Shown in pieces: positions 24,734 through 33,083 of a stretch of DNA of 64,000 nucleotides. The stretch comes from Lachnospiraceae bacterium GAM79 (GTDB lineage Bacteria > Bacillota > Clostridia > Lachnospirales > Lachnospiraceae): contig CP085928.1 of assembly GCA_020735665.1 (NCBI GenBank), positions 186,001 to 250,000 on the forward strand, given 5' to 3'. The position numbers were made by a program, and so were the translations under genes. Each line of letters opens with the position of its first letter. Position 1 is the stretch's first letter. The notes under the pieces are model-generated. The model saw only the letters and a list, made by a program, of their open reading frames with translations, did not search any database and was not told the DNA's origin.

Positions 24734-25603
24734 ATGAAGATAAGAGATATTATAGGGCAGGAGAAAGCAACATTGTCATTTGAGGTTTTTCCGCCGAAGA
24801 AGGATACAGATTTTGCAAGTGTGGAAGCTGCGGCACTTGGAATTGCGGCATTGCGGCCGAGTTATATGAGTGTTACATATGGAGCGGGTGGCAGCACAAA
24901 AGGACATACGATCAAGCTTGCAAATGAGATTCAAGAAAAATACGGAGTTCCGACGATTGCGCATCTGACCTGCGTATGCGCAAATAAAGATAGCATCCGG
25001 ACAGCACTTTCTGAAATGAAAAATGCAGGGATTGAAAATATCCTGGCACTTCGTGGGGATATTCCAAAGAATTATGATGGACAGGTATTTACTGATTTTG
25101 CCCACGCATCGGAGCTGGTAAAATTAATAAAAGAGAGCGGAGACTTCTGTGTGGGCGGAGCTTGTTATCCGGAGGTTCATCCGGATTCTGCAAACAAACA
25201 GGATGATATTGCAAACCTGAAAAAGAAAGTGGAAGCGGGATGTGAATATCTGACTACACAGATGTTTTTTGATAACAATATTTTCTTTAATTTCATGTAT
25301 CGTATCAGAGAAGCAGGGATTACTGTGCCGGTGATTCCGGGAATCATGCCGATCACGAAACGGGTTCAGGTGAAAAATGCCGTCAAATTATCCGGCTGCA
25401 ACGTGCCGGAACGTTTCAAGAATATTGTTGACCGGTTTGGAGATACCGAAGCTGCAATGAAGCAGGCAGGTATCGCTTATGCGACTGATCAGATCATAGA
25501 TCTTCTGGCAAATGGCGTAAAGCACATTCATGTATATTCCATGAACAAGCCGGAGGTGGCAGCAGGAATTCAGGCAAATCTGTCTGATATTTTGCCGGTT
25601 TAA
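24734..25603 (+). CDS. metF: Methylenetetrahydrofolate reductase
   Basis: A 289-residue FAD enzyme reducing 5,10-methylene- to 5-methyl-tetrahydrofolate for methionine synthesis and one-carbon flow. Family landmarks are LSFEVFPPKKD at the N-terminus (catalytic Glu), SVTYGAGGSTKGHT, HLTCV, LALRGDIP, GGACYPEVHP, TTQMFFDN and PVIPGIMPI. Full length. AGGAGG is 8 bases before the ATG. No partner MetV gene follows. Confidence 0.95.
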   Translation: MKIRDIIGQEKATLSFEVFPPKKDTDFASVEAAALGIAALRPSYMSVTYGAGGSTKGHTIKLANEIQEKYGVPTIAHLTCVCANKDSIRTALSEMKNAGIENILALRGDIPKNYDGQVFTDFAHASELVKLIKESGDFCVGGACYPEVHPDSANKQDDIANLKKKVEAGCEYLTTQMFFDNNIFFNFMYRIREAGITVPVIPGIMPITKRVQVKNAVKLSGCNVPERFKNIVDRFGDTEAAMKQAGIAYATDQIIDLLANGVKHIHVYSMNKPEVAAGIQANLSDILPV

Positions 25604-25736
25604 AAGATGTACGATTTTTTGTGCATATAAAACTGTAATATAAAGCCATAAACGGATTGACTGTATAAAAAATACAGGAAATTCAAAGAAAATCGGAACT
25701 TTATAGGGCAGAACAAATGTACAGGAGGTCGGCATT

Positions 25737-25841
25737 ATGATAAAAGGATATTTTGTAACGGAAGGTTATATGGGATATGTAGATGGAAGATACCAGCTTT
25801 TTGCGGATGAAACAGATTATATTGAATACATGGAAGAATAG
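25737..25841 (+). CDS. Very small protein (34 aa), probably conserved
   Basis: A 34-residue frame, MIKGYFVTEGYMGYVDGRY then DETDYIEYMEE, with AGGAGG 8 bases upstream. It is acidic and Tyr-rich, with no membrane segment. The good ribosome site and regular codon use argue that it is real; similar short acidic peptides occur in Lachnospiraceae genomes as I recall. It lies 133 bases after metF and directly before a 235-bp palindrome that would form the 3' end of its transcript. Confidence 0.55.
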   Translation: MIKGYFVTEGYMGYVDGRYQLFADETDYIEYMEE

Positions 25842-25846
25842 TGAAT

Positions 25847-26081
25847 GATGGCATTCCAATGATATTTGCCCCATGCCAGTATTCATCTATTATAAATGGC
25901 TCGCTGTGGTTTCTATTCCATGCACATGCCTGATTCGTAAATGCTCCTGTGCAAACTCGCCCTTTGGGCTCAAACAAGCACCCACATTTACTGGCAATGT
26001 GCATGTCATAACGAAATCCTCGCTGATGCCATGTTATAATAAATGAATATTGGCATCAGACAAATTATTCATTGGAATGCC
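25847..26081. repeat. Giant palindromic element P1 (core type A)
   Basis: Outer arms at 25847-25900 and 26020-26081 are about 80 percent complementary (GGCATTCCAATGA / TCATTGGAATGCC, ATTCATCTATTATAA / TTATAATAAATGAAT). The core (about 25901-26019) has nested stems GCACATGCC/GGCAATGTGC, GTAAATG/CATTTAC and an apical GCCC-TTT-GGGC. The core is about 80 percent identical to that of P3 (42008-42295). No coding capacity is evident. Confidence 0.85.
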
Positions 26082-26229
26082 ATTTTTACATTGTTTATAA
26101 ATATATAATTGTTTTATGCGAATACTAATAGTAACATGTGTAGTATATGAAAATAATAAGAATATAATTTTGAATCTGGTGAGTGCAAGATTGTAAAATT
26201 GAGAAAACAGGAAAGGATGATGATTATAG

Positions 26230-27204
26230 ATGTGTACAGCAGCGACGTATAAAACGAAGGATTTTTATTTTGGCAGAACATTAGATTATGAATTTTCTTA
26301 CGGGGATGAGATTACGGTGACACCGAGAAAGTTCCCGTTTGAGTTTCGTCATATGGGAAAGAGGGATTCTCATTATGCGATCATTGGCATGGCGCATGTG
26401 GCAGGTGAATATCCGCTTTATTATGATGCGATCAATGAAAAGGGTGTCGGTATGGCGGGACTTAATTTTGTTGGAAATGCAGTTTATCAGGCAGTAGAAG
26501 CTGGTAGGGATAATGTTGCGCAGTTTGAATTCATCCCGTGGATACTTGGACAGTGTGCGGATCTGGACGAGGTACGGGCATTGCTTGACCGGATGAATCT
26601 GGTCGGAACACCTTTCAGCGAACAGCTTCCATCGGCACAGTTACACTGGATCATAGCAGATCGAAATGCTGCGATCACAGTTGAGTGTATGGCGGATGGA
26701 ATGCATATACATGAGAATCCGGTCGGAGTTCTCACGAACAATCCACCATTTGAGACACAGATGTTTTTATTGAATAATTATCAGGGCTTATCTCCGAAGC
26801 AGCCGGAAAATACTTTCGCAGAGCAGCTGCAGTTACAGTCTTACAGCAGGGGCATGGGTGCACTTGGTTTGCCGGGTGATCTGTCGTCAGCGTCACGATT
26901 TGCAAAGGTCGCATTTACAAAAATGAATTCAAAATCTGGCGACAGCGAGGCGGAGAGTATCAGCCAGTTCTTCCATATTCTTGGATCGGTTGATCAGCAG
27001 CGTGGATGCTGTGAAGTGACAGATGGCAAGTATGAGATCACGCTCTACACCTCCTGCTGTAATGCAGATAAAGGAATCTATTATTATACAACATACGAAA
27101 ACCACCAGATCACAGGTGTGGATATGCACCATTGTGATCTGGATGGTTCCGAGCTTTTTAGATATCCACTGGTTCAGGGAGAACAGATCCACTGGATGAA
27201 TTGA
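26230..27204 (+). CDS. bsh: Bile salt hydrolase / choloylglycine hydrolase family
   Basis: A 324-residue cytoplasmic Ntn-hydrolase that cleaves the amide of conjugated bile acids. Nucleophile Cys2 follows the initiator Met. Arg16 and Asp19 sit in FGRTLDYE. Further landmarks are NEKGVGMAGLNF, the TNNPPFE asparagine pair and SSASRF arginine. These match true bile salt hydrolases more than penicillin V acylases. The start at 26230 is fixed by the need for Cys2; GGAAAGGATGATG lies upstream. A single-gene unit in a gut bacterium; substrate preference (glycine or taurine conjugates) cannot be read. Confidence 0.9.
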   Translation: MCTAATYKTKDFYFGRTLDYEFSYGDEITVTPRKFPFEFRHMGKRDSHYAIIGMAHVAGEYPLYYDAINEKGVGMAGLNFVGNAVYQAVEAGRDNVAQFEFIPWILGQCADLDEVRALLDRMNLVGTPFSEQLPSAQLHWIIADRNAAITVECMADGMHIHENPVGVLTNNPPFETQMFLLNNYQGLSPKQPENTFAEQLQLQSYSRGMGALGLPGDLSSASRFAKVAFTKMNSKSGDSEAESISQFFHILGSVDQQRGCCEVTDGKYEITLYTSCCNADKGIYYYTTYENHQITGVDMHHCDLDGSELFRYPLVQGEQIHWMN

Positions 27205-27277
27205 CACACCTATTTGGCAGAATGTAAAATGGTGGGAGAAAAAATGTTATAGAGGCATTGCGAGGTGAAAACACAGA

Positions 27278-27904
27278 ATGAATTATTATATCAGTGATCT
27301 GCATTTCTGCTGTGCCAGCCAGCTCGCAGGCAGCGGAAGCGGATATGACGAAAGAGAATATAAGACACTGGAAGAAATGCATGCCGATATGCTTGCCAGA
27401 TGGAACCGGAAGGTGACAAACGGAGATACGGTCTATATCCTCGGCGACATCAGTAAGCGGGGAAAAAGTGAAGAATTGATCGCATTGGTTGCGCAGTTAA
27501 AAGGACATAAGATCCTTGTGCATGGGAACCATGATGATTTGTCAGATTACAGGCTCCGGCAGTTATTTGAGGAGGTTTGTAATTACAAAGAGATTACAGA
27601 CAACATTCGAGGAAATGCATATAAGCTGGTGCTTTGTCATTATCCGATCCTGTTCTGGAATGGTCAGCATAGAGGGAATATTCTGTTGTATGGGCATACA
27701 CACCGATCCCCGGAGGATGTGTTTTTTCAGGACTGCATAAAGCGGCTGAATGAACGCAAGGATCTTCATGAGGAAGACCAGGATTTCCTGGCGATCAATG
27801 TCGGTTGTATGCAGCCTTATATGAATTATGAGCCACAGTCATTGAAGGAACTGTTAGAAGCAAGAGGGATTGAGATTCCGGAAAAAAAGAAAAAAGGAAG
27901 GTAA
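27278..27904 (+). CDS. Metallophosphoesterase
   Basis: A 208-residue phosphoesterase with the calcineurin-like set: YYISDLHFC (Asp-x-His), YILGDISKRG, GNHDD (Asn-His-Asp), LCHYP and LYGHTH. These bind two metals and cleave phosphomono- or diesters; the family is diverse and the substrate is not predictable. It is linked by six bases to a small gene at 27911, likely one operon. It starts at 27278 with GAGGTG 13 bases upstream. Confidence 0.85.
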   Translation: MNYYISDLHFCCASQLAGSGSGYDEREYKTLEEMHADMLARWNRKVTNGDTVYILGDISKRGKSEELIALVAQLKGHKILVHGNHDDLSDYRLRQLFEEVCNYKEITDNIRGNAYKLVLCHYPILFWNGQHRGNILLYGHTHRSPEDVFFQDCIKRLNERKDLHEEDQDFLAINVGCMQPYMNYEPQSLKELLEARGIEIPEKKKKGR

Positions 27905-27910
27905 TTTCAG

Positions 27911-28150
27911 ATGAAAAGTACATTAATTAAAGACACAACAAAATCAGAACGAATTGCACTTGTAAAACAGTGGGAGGAAGAAGAAGGCTGTGAGAATTCC
28001 GGTATGAATTTGATGGAATATTTCAGAGATTACATTGACGGCAAGAAAGAAATTGCAGAAGTAAATGCTGCATTTCGCACAAATTATGTAGTAGAAACAC
28101 CGGAGACAGAAGAAAAGCCTATGTGTGGTATGGGCGGAAGAAGATTTTAA
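27911..28150 (+). CDS. Small hypothetical protein (79 aa) with C-terminal MCGMGGRRF
   Basis: A 79-residue soluble, acidic protein. The N-terminal part is helical (KSERIALVKQWEEEEGCENS), followed by MNLMEYFRDYIDGKKEIAEVNAAF and a Gly-rich tail CGMGGRRF. GGAAGG lies about 9 bases upstream. Co-transcribed with the phosphoesterase. No family recognised. Confidence 0.65.
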   Translation: MKSTLIKDTTKSERIALVKQWEEEEGCENSGMNLMEYFRDYIDGKKEIAEVNAAFRTNYVVETPETEEKPMCGMGGRRF

Positions 28151-28263
28151 GTATATAATTATTATTCTTATTAAAATGATCGGAACGGCAAAAAAATGAA
28201 AAGTTGCCGCTCCGGTCATTGATAGAGATAAAATACAAAAACGCAACAGGATGGAATGAGTTT

Positions 28264-29316
28264 ATGCAGAATGTATATAAGCAGATCGCGGACAATCTGA
28301 TCGTGTGGTATCCGGAGCATGCCAGAGATCTTCCATGGAGAAAAGATAAAGAACCGTATCATGTATGGTTGTCGGAGATCATGCTGCAGCAGACGAGAGT
28401 GGAAGCAGTAAAAGAATATTACAGAACGTTTTTGCAGGAGCTTCCGACGATCGAGGCGCTGGCAGAGGTAGATGATGACCGCCTGATGAAACTTTGGGAA
28501 GGGCTTGGATATTATAACCGTGCAAGAAATCTGAAAAAGGCAGCAGGAGAAGTGGTGATAGAATGGCAGGGAAACTTCCCTGCAGAATACAATGAGATTC
28601 TGAGTCTGCCGGGAATCGGAGAATATACGGCGGGAGCGATCGGCTCGATCTGCTTTGATCTGCCAACTCCTGCGGTGGACGGAAATGTTCTCCGGGTATA
28701 TACCAGAGTGATGGAAGATCCGTCAAATATCGACAAGCAGGCAGTAAAGAAGAAAATCCGGGAGGAACTTCTGCAGGTGTACCGGTATGGACATTGCGAT
28801 ATGCTGACACAGAGTCTGATGGAGGTTGGAGCAACAATCTGTCTGCCAAATGGTGCGCCAAAATGTGAGGTGTGTCCACTACAGGAATTGTGTAAAGCTC
28901 ATAAGCATGATTCCTGGCAGCAGTATCCGGTTCGTGAAGCAAAGAAGAAACGGAAAGTGGAAGAAAAAGCGGTGCTGATGCTTCGGTATGAAGATAAGGT
29001 TGCGATACGGAAGCGGACAGAGAAAGGGTTGTTACATGGATTGTGGGAATTCCCGAATCTTCCTGGAAGCTACAGCACACAGGAGATCCTTTCGTATGTA
29101 ACGTCAAAAAATCTCCACCCAAAAGAAATCTGGATGGAGACAACATATACACATATTTTTTCCCATGTAGAATGGCATATGAAAGCCTTTTATATGGAAT
29201 GTATGGAACAGCAGGCGAAAGATCTTCGTTGGGTTACATTAGAAGAGCTGAAGCAGGAGATTGCGATTCCGTCAGCATTTGCACCGTTTAAAGATCTTTT
29301 AAATTCCGGTGCCTGA
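28264..29316 (+). CDS. mutY: A/G-specific adenine DNA glycosylase
   Basis: A 350-residue base-excision repair enzyme removing adenine opposite 8-oxoguanine. It shows WLSEIMLQQTRV with the catalytic Glu, the helix-hairpin-helix LPGIGEYTAGAI, catalytic Asp in PAVDGNVLRV, the 4Fe-4S ligands CLPNGAPKCEVCPLQELC and a C-terminal NUDIX-like domain that recognises 8-oxoG. I place the start at 28264 (MQNVYKQIADNL) because the 20 residues before it do not match the family; the ribosome site is weak. It overlaps the LytTR gene 3' end by 18 bases, convergently. Confidence 0.92.
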   Translation: MQNVYKQIADNLIVWYPEHARDLPWRKDKEPYHVWLSEIMLQQTRVEAVKEYYRTFLQELPTIEALAEVDDDRLMKLWEGLGYYNRARNLKKAAGEVVIEWQGNFPAEYNEILSLPGIGEYTAGAIGSICFDLPTPAVDGNVLRVYTRVMEDPSNIDKQAVKKKIREELLQVYRYGHCDMLTQSLMEVGATICLPNGAPKCEVCPLQELCKAHKHDSWQQYPVREAKKKRKVEEKAVLMLRYEDKVAIRKRTEKGLLHGLWEFPNLPGSYSTQEILSYVTSKNLHPKEIWMETTYTHIFSHVEWHMKAFYMECMEQQAKDLRWVTLEELKQEIAIPSAFAPFKDLLNSGA

Positions 29317-30105
29317 TGACCGGGCGTTAATAAAATCCAGAAGCAAACGTTTTACCTGAGTATATTTCTTTTCCGGGATTGGGATTACAAAGCCATCGGA
29401 CATTGTAAGTTTAAAACGTTCAATTGATGATGCGAAATCAGGATTGATCAAATAACTCTGGTGGCAACGCAGGAAATAATCCGGGAAGCGTTTTTCCAGA
29501 GAAAGCAGACTTTCTGTAATCTCGTAAGAATTGGAGGTTGTATGGATATTGGAGTGTCTGCCATGGGATTCTATGTACAGGATCTGATTCCGATTCAGAA
29601 AAAGCAGAGATTTATCTGTACCCTTAAACGACAAACGTTCCGAGCGGGATACGCCGGCAAGCGGCATTCCGCGGAATTTGGAATCGTAATGCACCGGATA
29701 GATGGTATCTCGTTCATCGTAAGAGATAGCATTTGAGATATGGCAGAGCCGAATCTGAGGAACTCCGTTGTTCATGATCCAGGACAGATGAATCCTCTGA
29801 TTAACCCGATTCATGCTGTTATCAGGCCATATCGTATCAACCATAAAGAACATAATGATCTCAACTACCCGGTTGCTGGTCGTAGCAAGAGGGGTAATAA
29901 CCAGATCATGAAGAACAAATTTTAATTCGTGCTGTTCAGACAGAAATGCGTTAACCAACGCTTTTTTTGTGCGGATCACCTGTTTTTCGGCAGGACCGAT
30001 CCACAGAACATCTTCATGGCATGCATCGAGAAATGGTGTAATGTTGTTGTCATAATATTGTGTCAATACCTCACCGGAAAGAGAAACAAAATCCTGAATT
30101 GTCAT
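29299..30105 (-). CDS. LytTR transcription regulator with NTF2/SnoaL-like N-terminus
   Basis: A 268-residue regulator. Residues 1-135 resemble a SnoaL/NTF2-like alpha-plus-beta barrel (YYDNNITPFLDACHEDVLWIGPAEKQVIRTKKALVNAF) in place of a receiver domain. Residues 160-262 form a LytTR DNA-binding domain (NRNQILYIESHGRHSNIHT, SLEKRFPDYFLRCHQSYLIN). The strong site AAAGGAG precedes the ATG. With no phosphorylation domain, regulation may come from ligand binding in the N-terminal barrel. No adjacent target gene is obvious. Confidence 0.8.
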   Translation of the reverse strand: MTIQDFVSLSGEVLTQYYDNNITPFLDACHEDVLWIGPAEKQVIRTKKALVNAFLSEQHELKFVLHDLVITPLATTSNRVVEIIMFFMVDTIWPDNSMNRVNQRIHLSWIMNNGVPQIRLCHISNAISYDERDTIYPVHYDSKFRGMPLAGVSRSERLSFKGTDKSLLFLNRNQILYIESHGRHSNIHTTSNSYEITESLLSLEKRFPDYFLRCHQSYLINPDFASSIERFKLTMSDGFVIPIPEKKYTQVKRLLLDFINARSSGTGI

Positions 30106-30277
30106 GGGAAGCTCCTTTCTTTTTTTATATTTTAATCAGAACAATATAAAAATACAACCCGCAAATTGGACAGTGCGTGTATATATGATTGGATAAGAAA
30201 AGGTAAAAAAGATAAAAATAAATGAAATAAATGGCAAATACTATCCGTTTGGTTAGTGTACAAAAAGTGGTGCAGGG

Positions 30278-30402
30278 TGATATAATTTGACTATGATCGA
30301 CAATAGATCAGTGCATTTGGGAATTTAGTATAAAGAAAAGAGCGTGAGACCGATGTGGGGATATCGGTGATGACCGGCAGATTAGGGACTGCCGGTTTTT
30401 CC
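30278..30402 (+). ncRNA. Candidate small RNA (promoter to terminator, about 110 nt)
   Basis: Extended -10 TGATATAAT (30278-30286) gives a start near 30293. A stem-loop near 30349-30367 (ACCGAT...ATCGGT) and an intrinsic terminator (ACCGGCAG/CTGCCGGT then TTTTTCCTTTTT, 30373-30402) end it. There is no open frame or good ribosome site between. It could also be an attenuated leader, but the next gene has its own promoter at 30491. Confidence 0.45.
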
Positions 30403-30490
30403 TTTTTATACAGCATGATTTTTCAAAAAGTGATTTGTGAAGTAACATCCGATTAAGCGATAATTAATTCTCAATATAATAGAAACAGAA

Positions 30491-30519
30491 TTGACATATA
30501 CCCCTGTGGGGTATATATT
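30491..30519 (+). promoter_or_regulatory. Promoter with CsoR-type operator in the spacer
   Basis: TTGACA (30491-30496), 17-base spacer, TATATT (30514-30519). The palindrome TATACCCC-TGT-GGGGTATA fills the spacer. This is the classic operator shape for CsoR/CstR/FrmR-family repressors (copper, persulfide or similar). Repressor binding would block the promoter. No such repressor gene is in the window. Confidence 0.75.
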
Positions 30520-30555
30520 AAATGCGACATAATGAATACGAAAGAAGGAATTGAG

Positions 30556-30810
30556 ATGATAAAGACAACTTTAAAAATTGATGGAATGATGTGTGGTATG
30601 TGTGAAGCCCACATGAATGATGTGATCCGTAAGAATTTCAAGGTAAAAAAGGTAACTTCTTCTGCCAAGAGCGGGGAAACGGTGATCATCAGCGAGGACA
30701 ATATCGATACCGAGGCTGCAAAGAAGGCAATCAAGGATATCGGTTATGAGATGCTTTCCGCAACCAGTGAGCCATATGAGAAAAAGGGCTTATTCCATTT
30801 TGGCAAGTAG
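30556..30810 (+). CDS. Heavy-metal-associated (HMA) domain protein
   Basis: An 84-residue CopZ-like protein with beta-alpha-beta-beta-alpha-beta fold. The metal motif is MMCGMCEAH, that is GMMCGMC with two cysteines. A Lys/Phe/His tail (KKGLFHFGK) follows. It starts at 30556 with AGGA 9 bases upstream; the frame opens at 30532. The CsoR-type operator in its promoter supports copper or related thiophilic-metal response. It works alone here, with no CopA P-type ATPase nearby; such a pump may be elsewhere. Confidence 0.85.
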   Translation: MIKTTLKIDGMMCGMCEAHMNDVIRKNFKVKKVTSSAKSGETVIISEDNIDTEAAKKAIKDIGYEMLSATSEPYEKKGLFHFGK

Positions 30811-30819
30811 CAAAAATAT

Positions 30820-30985
30820 CGCCATCAAAATAAACTGTTTATAAGCAGTATAACATTAGACAGATATATCCACTCTGAAAATATCAATGCATTTTCTATT
30901 CGATACACATAATTCTTTTCCGGGTGGATATATTTGTCTAATGATTAAATGCATGCGTACAGGCAGTTTATTTTGATTGCGAAGT
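30820..30985. repeat. Long palindrome P5 with short apex
   Basis: Arms (about 30822-30875 and 30921-30982) pair over more than 50 bases with bulges (CATCAAAATAAACTG / CAGTTTATTTTGATTG, ATTAGACAGATATATCCAC / GTGGATATATTTGTCTAAT). The apex of about 45 bases contains TTTTCTATTCG, also found at the edge of core B in P2 and P4. It follows the HMA gene stop by nine bases. Confidence 0.75.
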
Positions 30986-31075
30986 TTTTTGTAAATTTCA
31001 AAATGTATATAAAGATAGAATTTTGTCGAAAGAGATAGTATAATCAGGCTAACGCTTTTGATAGGAGATATGGAA

Positions 31076-31246
31076 ATGTTAGTATGTGATTATATTGTAA
31101 AACAGATTGATGGAGAATATGCGCATCTGCAGAATCTGGATGGTTCCGAAGAAGATAAGCTGGTTGCAAGAGCCTTGCTGCCGAATGGGATCGCAGAGGG
31201 AACGAAGCTGCACTACGAGCTGTTACAGTATGAGATTATACAGTAA
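31076..31246 (+). CDS. Small hypothetical protein (56 aa), DUF3006-like at best
   Basis: A 56-residue beta-rich protein, MLVCDYIVKQIDGEYAHL then LVARALLPNGIAEGTKLHYE. The start at 31076 is preferred since TAGGAG lies 8 bases upstream, while the ATG at 31070 is too close. Its size and pattern recall small SH3-like DUF3006 proteins, but this is weak. It is 26 bases before the CmpB-domain gene and probably in one transcript. Confidence 0.55.
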   Translation: MLVCDYIVKQIDGEYAHLQNLDGSEEDKLVARALLPNGIAEGTKLHYELLQYEIIQ

Positions 31247-31272
31247 GCAGAGCTGGAGGAGAGCATAAGAAT

Positions 31273-32784
31273 ATGAACTGGAATCGAAAAGAACTGAGAA
31301 AAGGCGCGTGGAACACGGTGTTTAAGCGTGGAACGATGGCGTGGCTTGCACTGGTTGCAGTCTGCTTCATCTTTGCATTTTTAGGTGTCGATGAATTTGC
31401 ACAGTCGACATTTGTAAATGGGATTGACAAGGCAATCGGACTGGATACTTCGCATGTAGCAAGTAACGTGGAAATCTTAAAAGACTATGCCGTAAATACA
31501 CCGATTGTAAAGGATGTTCCGTTTATACATTCGGATTTTGTGATCGGACTGATCGATGTTGCTTCCAAGAGTCAGACATGGATCATTAAGCTGTTAGGCG
31601 CAAATGCCGCCTATCTGGAACGTAATGCCGGAGAAGTGATCATTGCACTTCTGTTATCCGCATTTATTATGATGATCGTGCATTTCTTCATTCAGAGTGC
31701 AGCTATCGTTGGAAAGAATCGGTATGCGATGGAGTGCCGGTACAGTGATAAAGTATCGATCAACCGTATGTTTGCACCATTTCATTTTAAACATTTATTG
31801 AGATTGATCTGGACAATGTTCGTATATAAGGTGGTTCTGTTTTTATGGAATCTTACGATCGTCGGTGGTATATACAAATTCTATCAGTACCGGATGATCC
31901 CGTATCTTGTTGCGGAGAATCAGACACTTAGCTGGAAAGAGGCAAAAGCTTTATCCAAAGAAATGACAAATGGATACAAATGGAAGATGTTCGTAACAGA
32001 TCTGTCATGTATTCCTGTTATGCTGTTAAAGCTTGTTCCGATTGCCGGTCTGTTAGTAGCAGTACCGTTTGATGTAGAGATCGACGTGGAGATGTATTTT
32101 CATCTTAGAAAGAGAATTGACAGTGAAGCATTTGTTGAGCGTGCATTTGACGGAGCACCATACTGTAAAGGTATAGAAACTGCTGTGCCGGTATATCTCT
32201 TGCAGGATGCAGCAGTAGAAGTACCAAAGGGAATCAAAATCAAGAGTGAATACCGGCTGACAGATTTCATCTTTTTCTTCTTCTCATTCTGTTTTGTCGG
32301 CTGGGTGTGGGAGGTTATGCTCCACATCGTCAGGGATCATGAGCTCGTAAACCGTGGAACAATGTATGGACCGTGGCTTCCGATCTATGGTGTCGGGGGT
32401 GTCGTTATTATCTTCCTGTTAGACCGGTTTAAGGCAGATAAATTGAAATTATTCTTGATGTCTATGGGTATCTGTGGCGTGCTCGAATATATCGCAAGCT
32501 GGATCCTGGATTTCTTCTTTAATTCCCACTACTGGAATTATAAGAAATTCTTCATGAATTTAAATGGAAGGATCTGTCTGGTCGGCTTACTTGCATTTGG
32601 CATCGGAAGTCTGTTCGGTGTCTATATCGCGGCGCCGAAGCTCAGCCGCTTTATGCATAAGAAGAGCCGGAAAACACAGATCCTGATCTGCGCTGTCTTA
32701 AGCACAGCCTTTATCATCGACCTGATCTGTTGTGCGTTATTTGGCTTCAATGCCGGATCCGGCGTAGGTGGAACCTATAACTAA
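31273..32784 (+). CDS. Membrane protein with C-terminal CmpB-type (PF06541) domain
   Basis: A 503-residue protein. The N-terminal 300 residues hold about five to six membrane helices of a DUF975-like kind, ending in a soluble segment. The C-terminal part (about 325-500) has four helices with FVGWVWEVMLHIVRDHELVNRGTMYGPWLPIYGVGG and LEYIASWILD, the signature of the putative ABC-transporter type IV (CmpB) domain. The two parts are usually separate proteins, so this is a fusion. Function not established. GGAGGAG lies upstream. Confidence 0.75.
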   Translation: MNWNRKELRKGAWNTVFKRGTMAWLALVAVCFIFAFLGVDEFAQSTFVNGIDKAIGLDTSHVASNVEILKDYAVNTPIVKDVPFIHSDFVIGLIDVASKSQTWIIKLLGANAAYLERNAGEVIIALLLSAFIMMIVHFFIQSAAIVGKNRYAMECRYSDKVSINRMFAPFHFKHLLRLIWTMFVYKVVLFLWNLTIVGGIYKFYQYRMIPYLVAENQTLSWKEAKALSKEMTNGYKWKMFVTDLSCIPVMLLKLVPIAGLLVAVPFDVEIDVEMYFHLRKRIDSEAFVERAFDGAPYCKGIETAVPVYLLQDAAVEVPKGIKIKSEYRLTDFIFFFFSFCFVGWVWEVMLHIVRDHELVNRGTMYGPWLPIYGVGGVVIIFLLDRFKADKLKLFLMSMGICGVLEYIASWILDFFFNSHYWNYKKFFMNLNGRICLVGLLAFGIGSLFGVYIAAPKLSRFMHKKSRKTQILICAVLSTAFIIDLICCALFGFNAGSGVGGTYN

Positions 32785-32791
32785 GGAAACG

Positions 32792-33080
32792 AATCCCCTC
32801 CGACAGATGATTATATATGTAACATTTCACCTGTATTTCTTATATGGTAGTCAGGTGTTTTCTAACTATGACATTAGCGTATTTTCGTTATGAGGTTTGC
32901 ACTGGCTATCAGCATCAAGCCCATGTCTGAGTCCGTAAGGACGAGTTTGGGCGACTGCTGATAAATAAGCGTGCGAACCGAATAGAAAATAAAGCAAGTC
33001 ATAGTAGAAAAATGACTAACTGCCATATAAGAAATACAGATAAAACCACATACATATTATCATCTGCCGGAGGGGTTTCT
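32792..33080. repeat. Giant palindromic element P2 (core type B)
   Basis: Outer arms 32792-32872 and 32998-33080 (CCCCTCCGACAGATGAT / ATCATCTGCCGGAGGGG, TGTATTTCTTATATGG / CCATATAAGAAATACA, CTATGAC/GTCATAG). These arms match those of P3 (42008-42295). The core (32873-32997) starts ATTAGCGTATTTTCG, ends GAATAGAAAATAAAGC and has a GTCC-GTAA-GGAC tetraloop hairpin. It is the same as the P4 core but for two bases. It fills the convergent gap between the CmpB gene and the AraC gene. Confidence 0.88.
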
Positions 33081-33083
33081 ATG

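Noticed and set aside
26230-27204. Penicillin V acylase instead of bile salt hydrolase
   Set aside because: No separate export signal and the NNPPFE and SSASRF patterns fit bile salt hydrolases better, although specificity cannot be proved from sequence.
28379-29152. 257-residue minus-strand frame inside mutY
   Set aside because: Antisense shadow of a clear mutY gene, no start signal and no family-like sequence.
32873-32997. tRNA or known riboswitch in the palindrome cores
   Set aside because: No cloverleaf, no CCA-type end, and no riboswitch consensus I can recognise; placement at gene ends speaks against a riboswitch.
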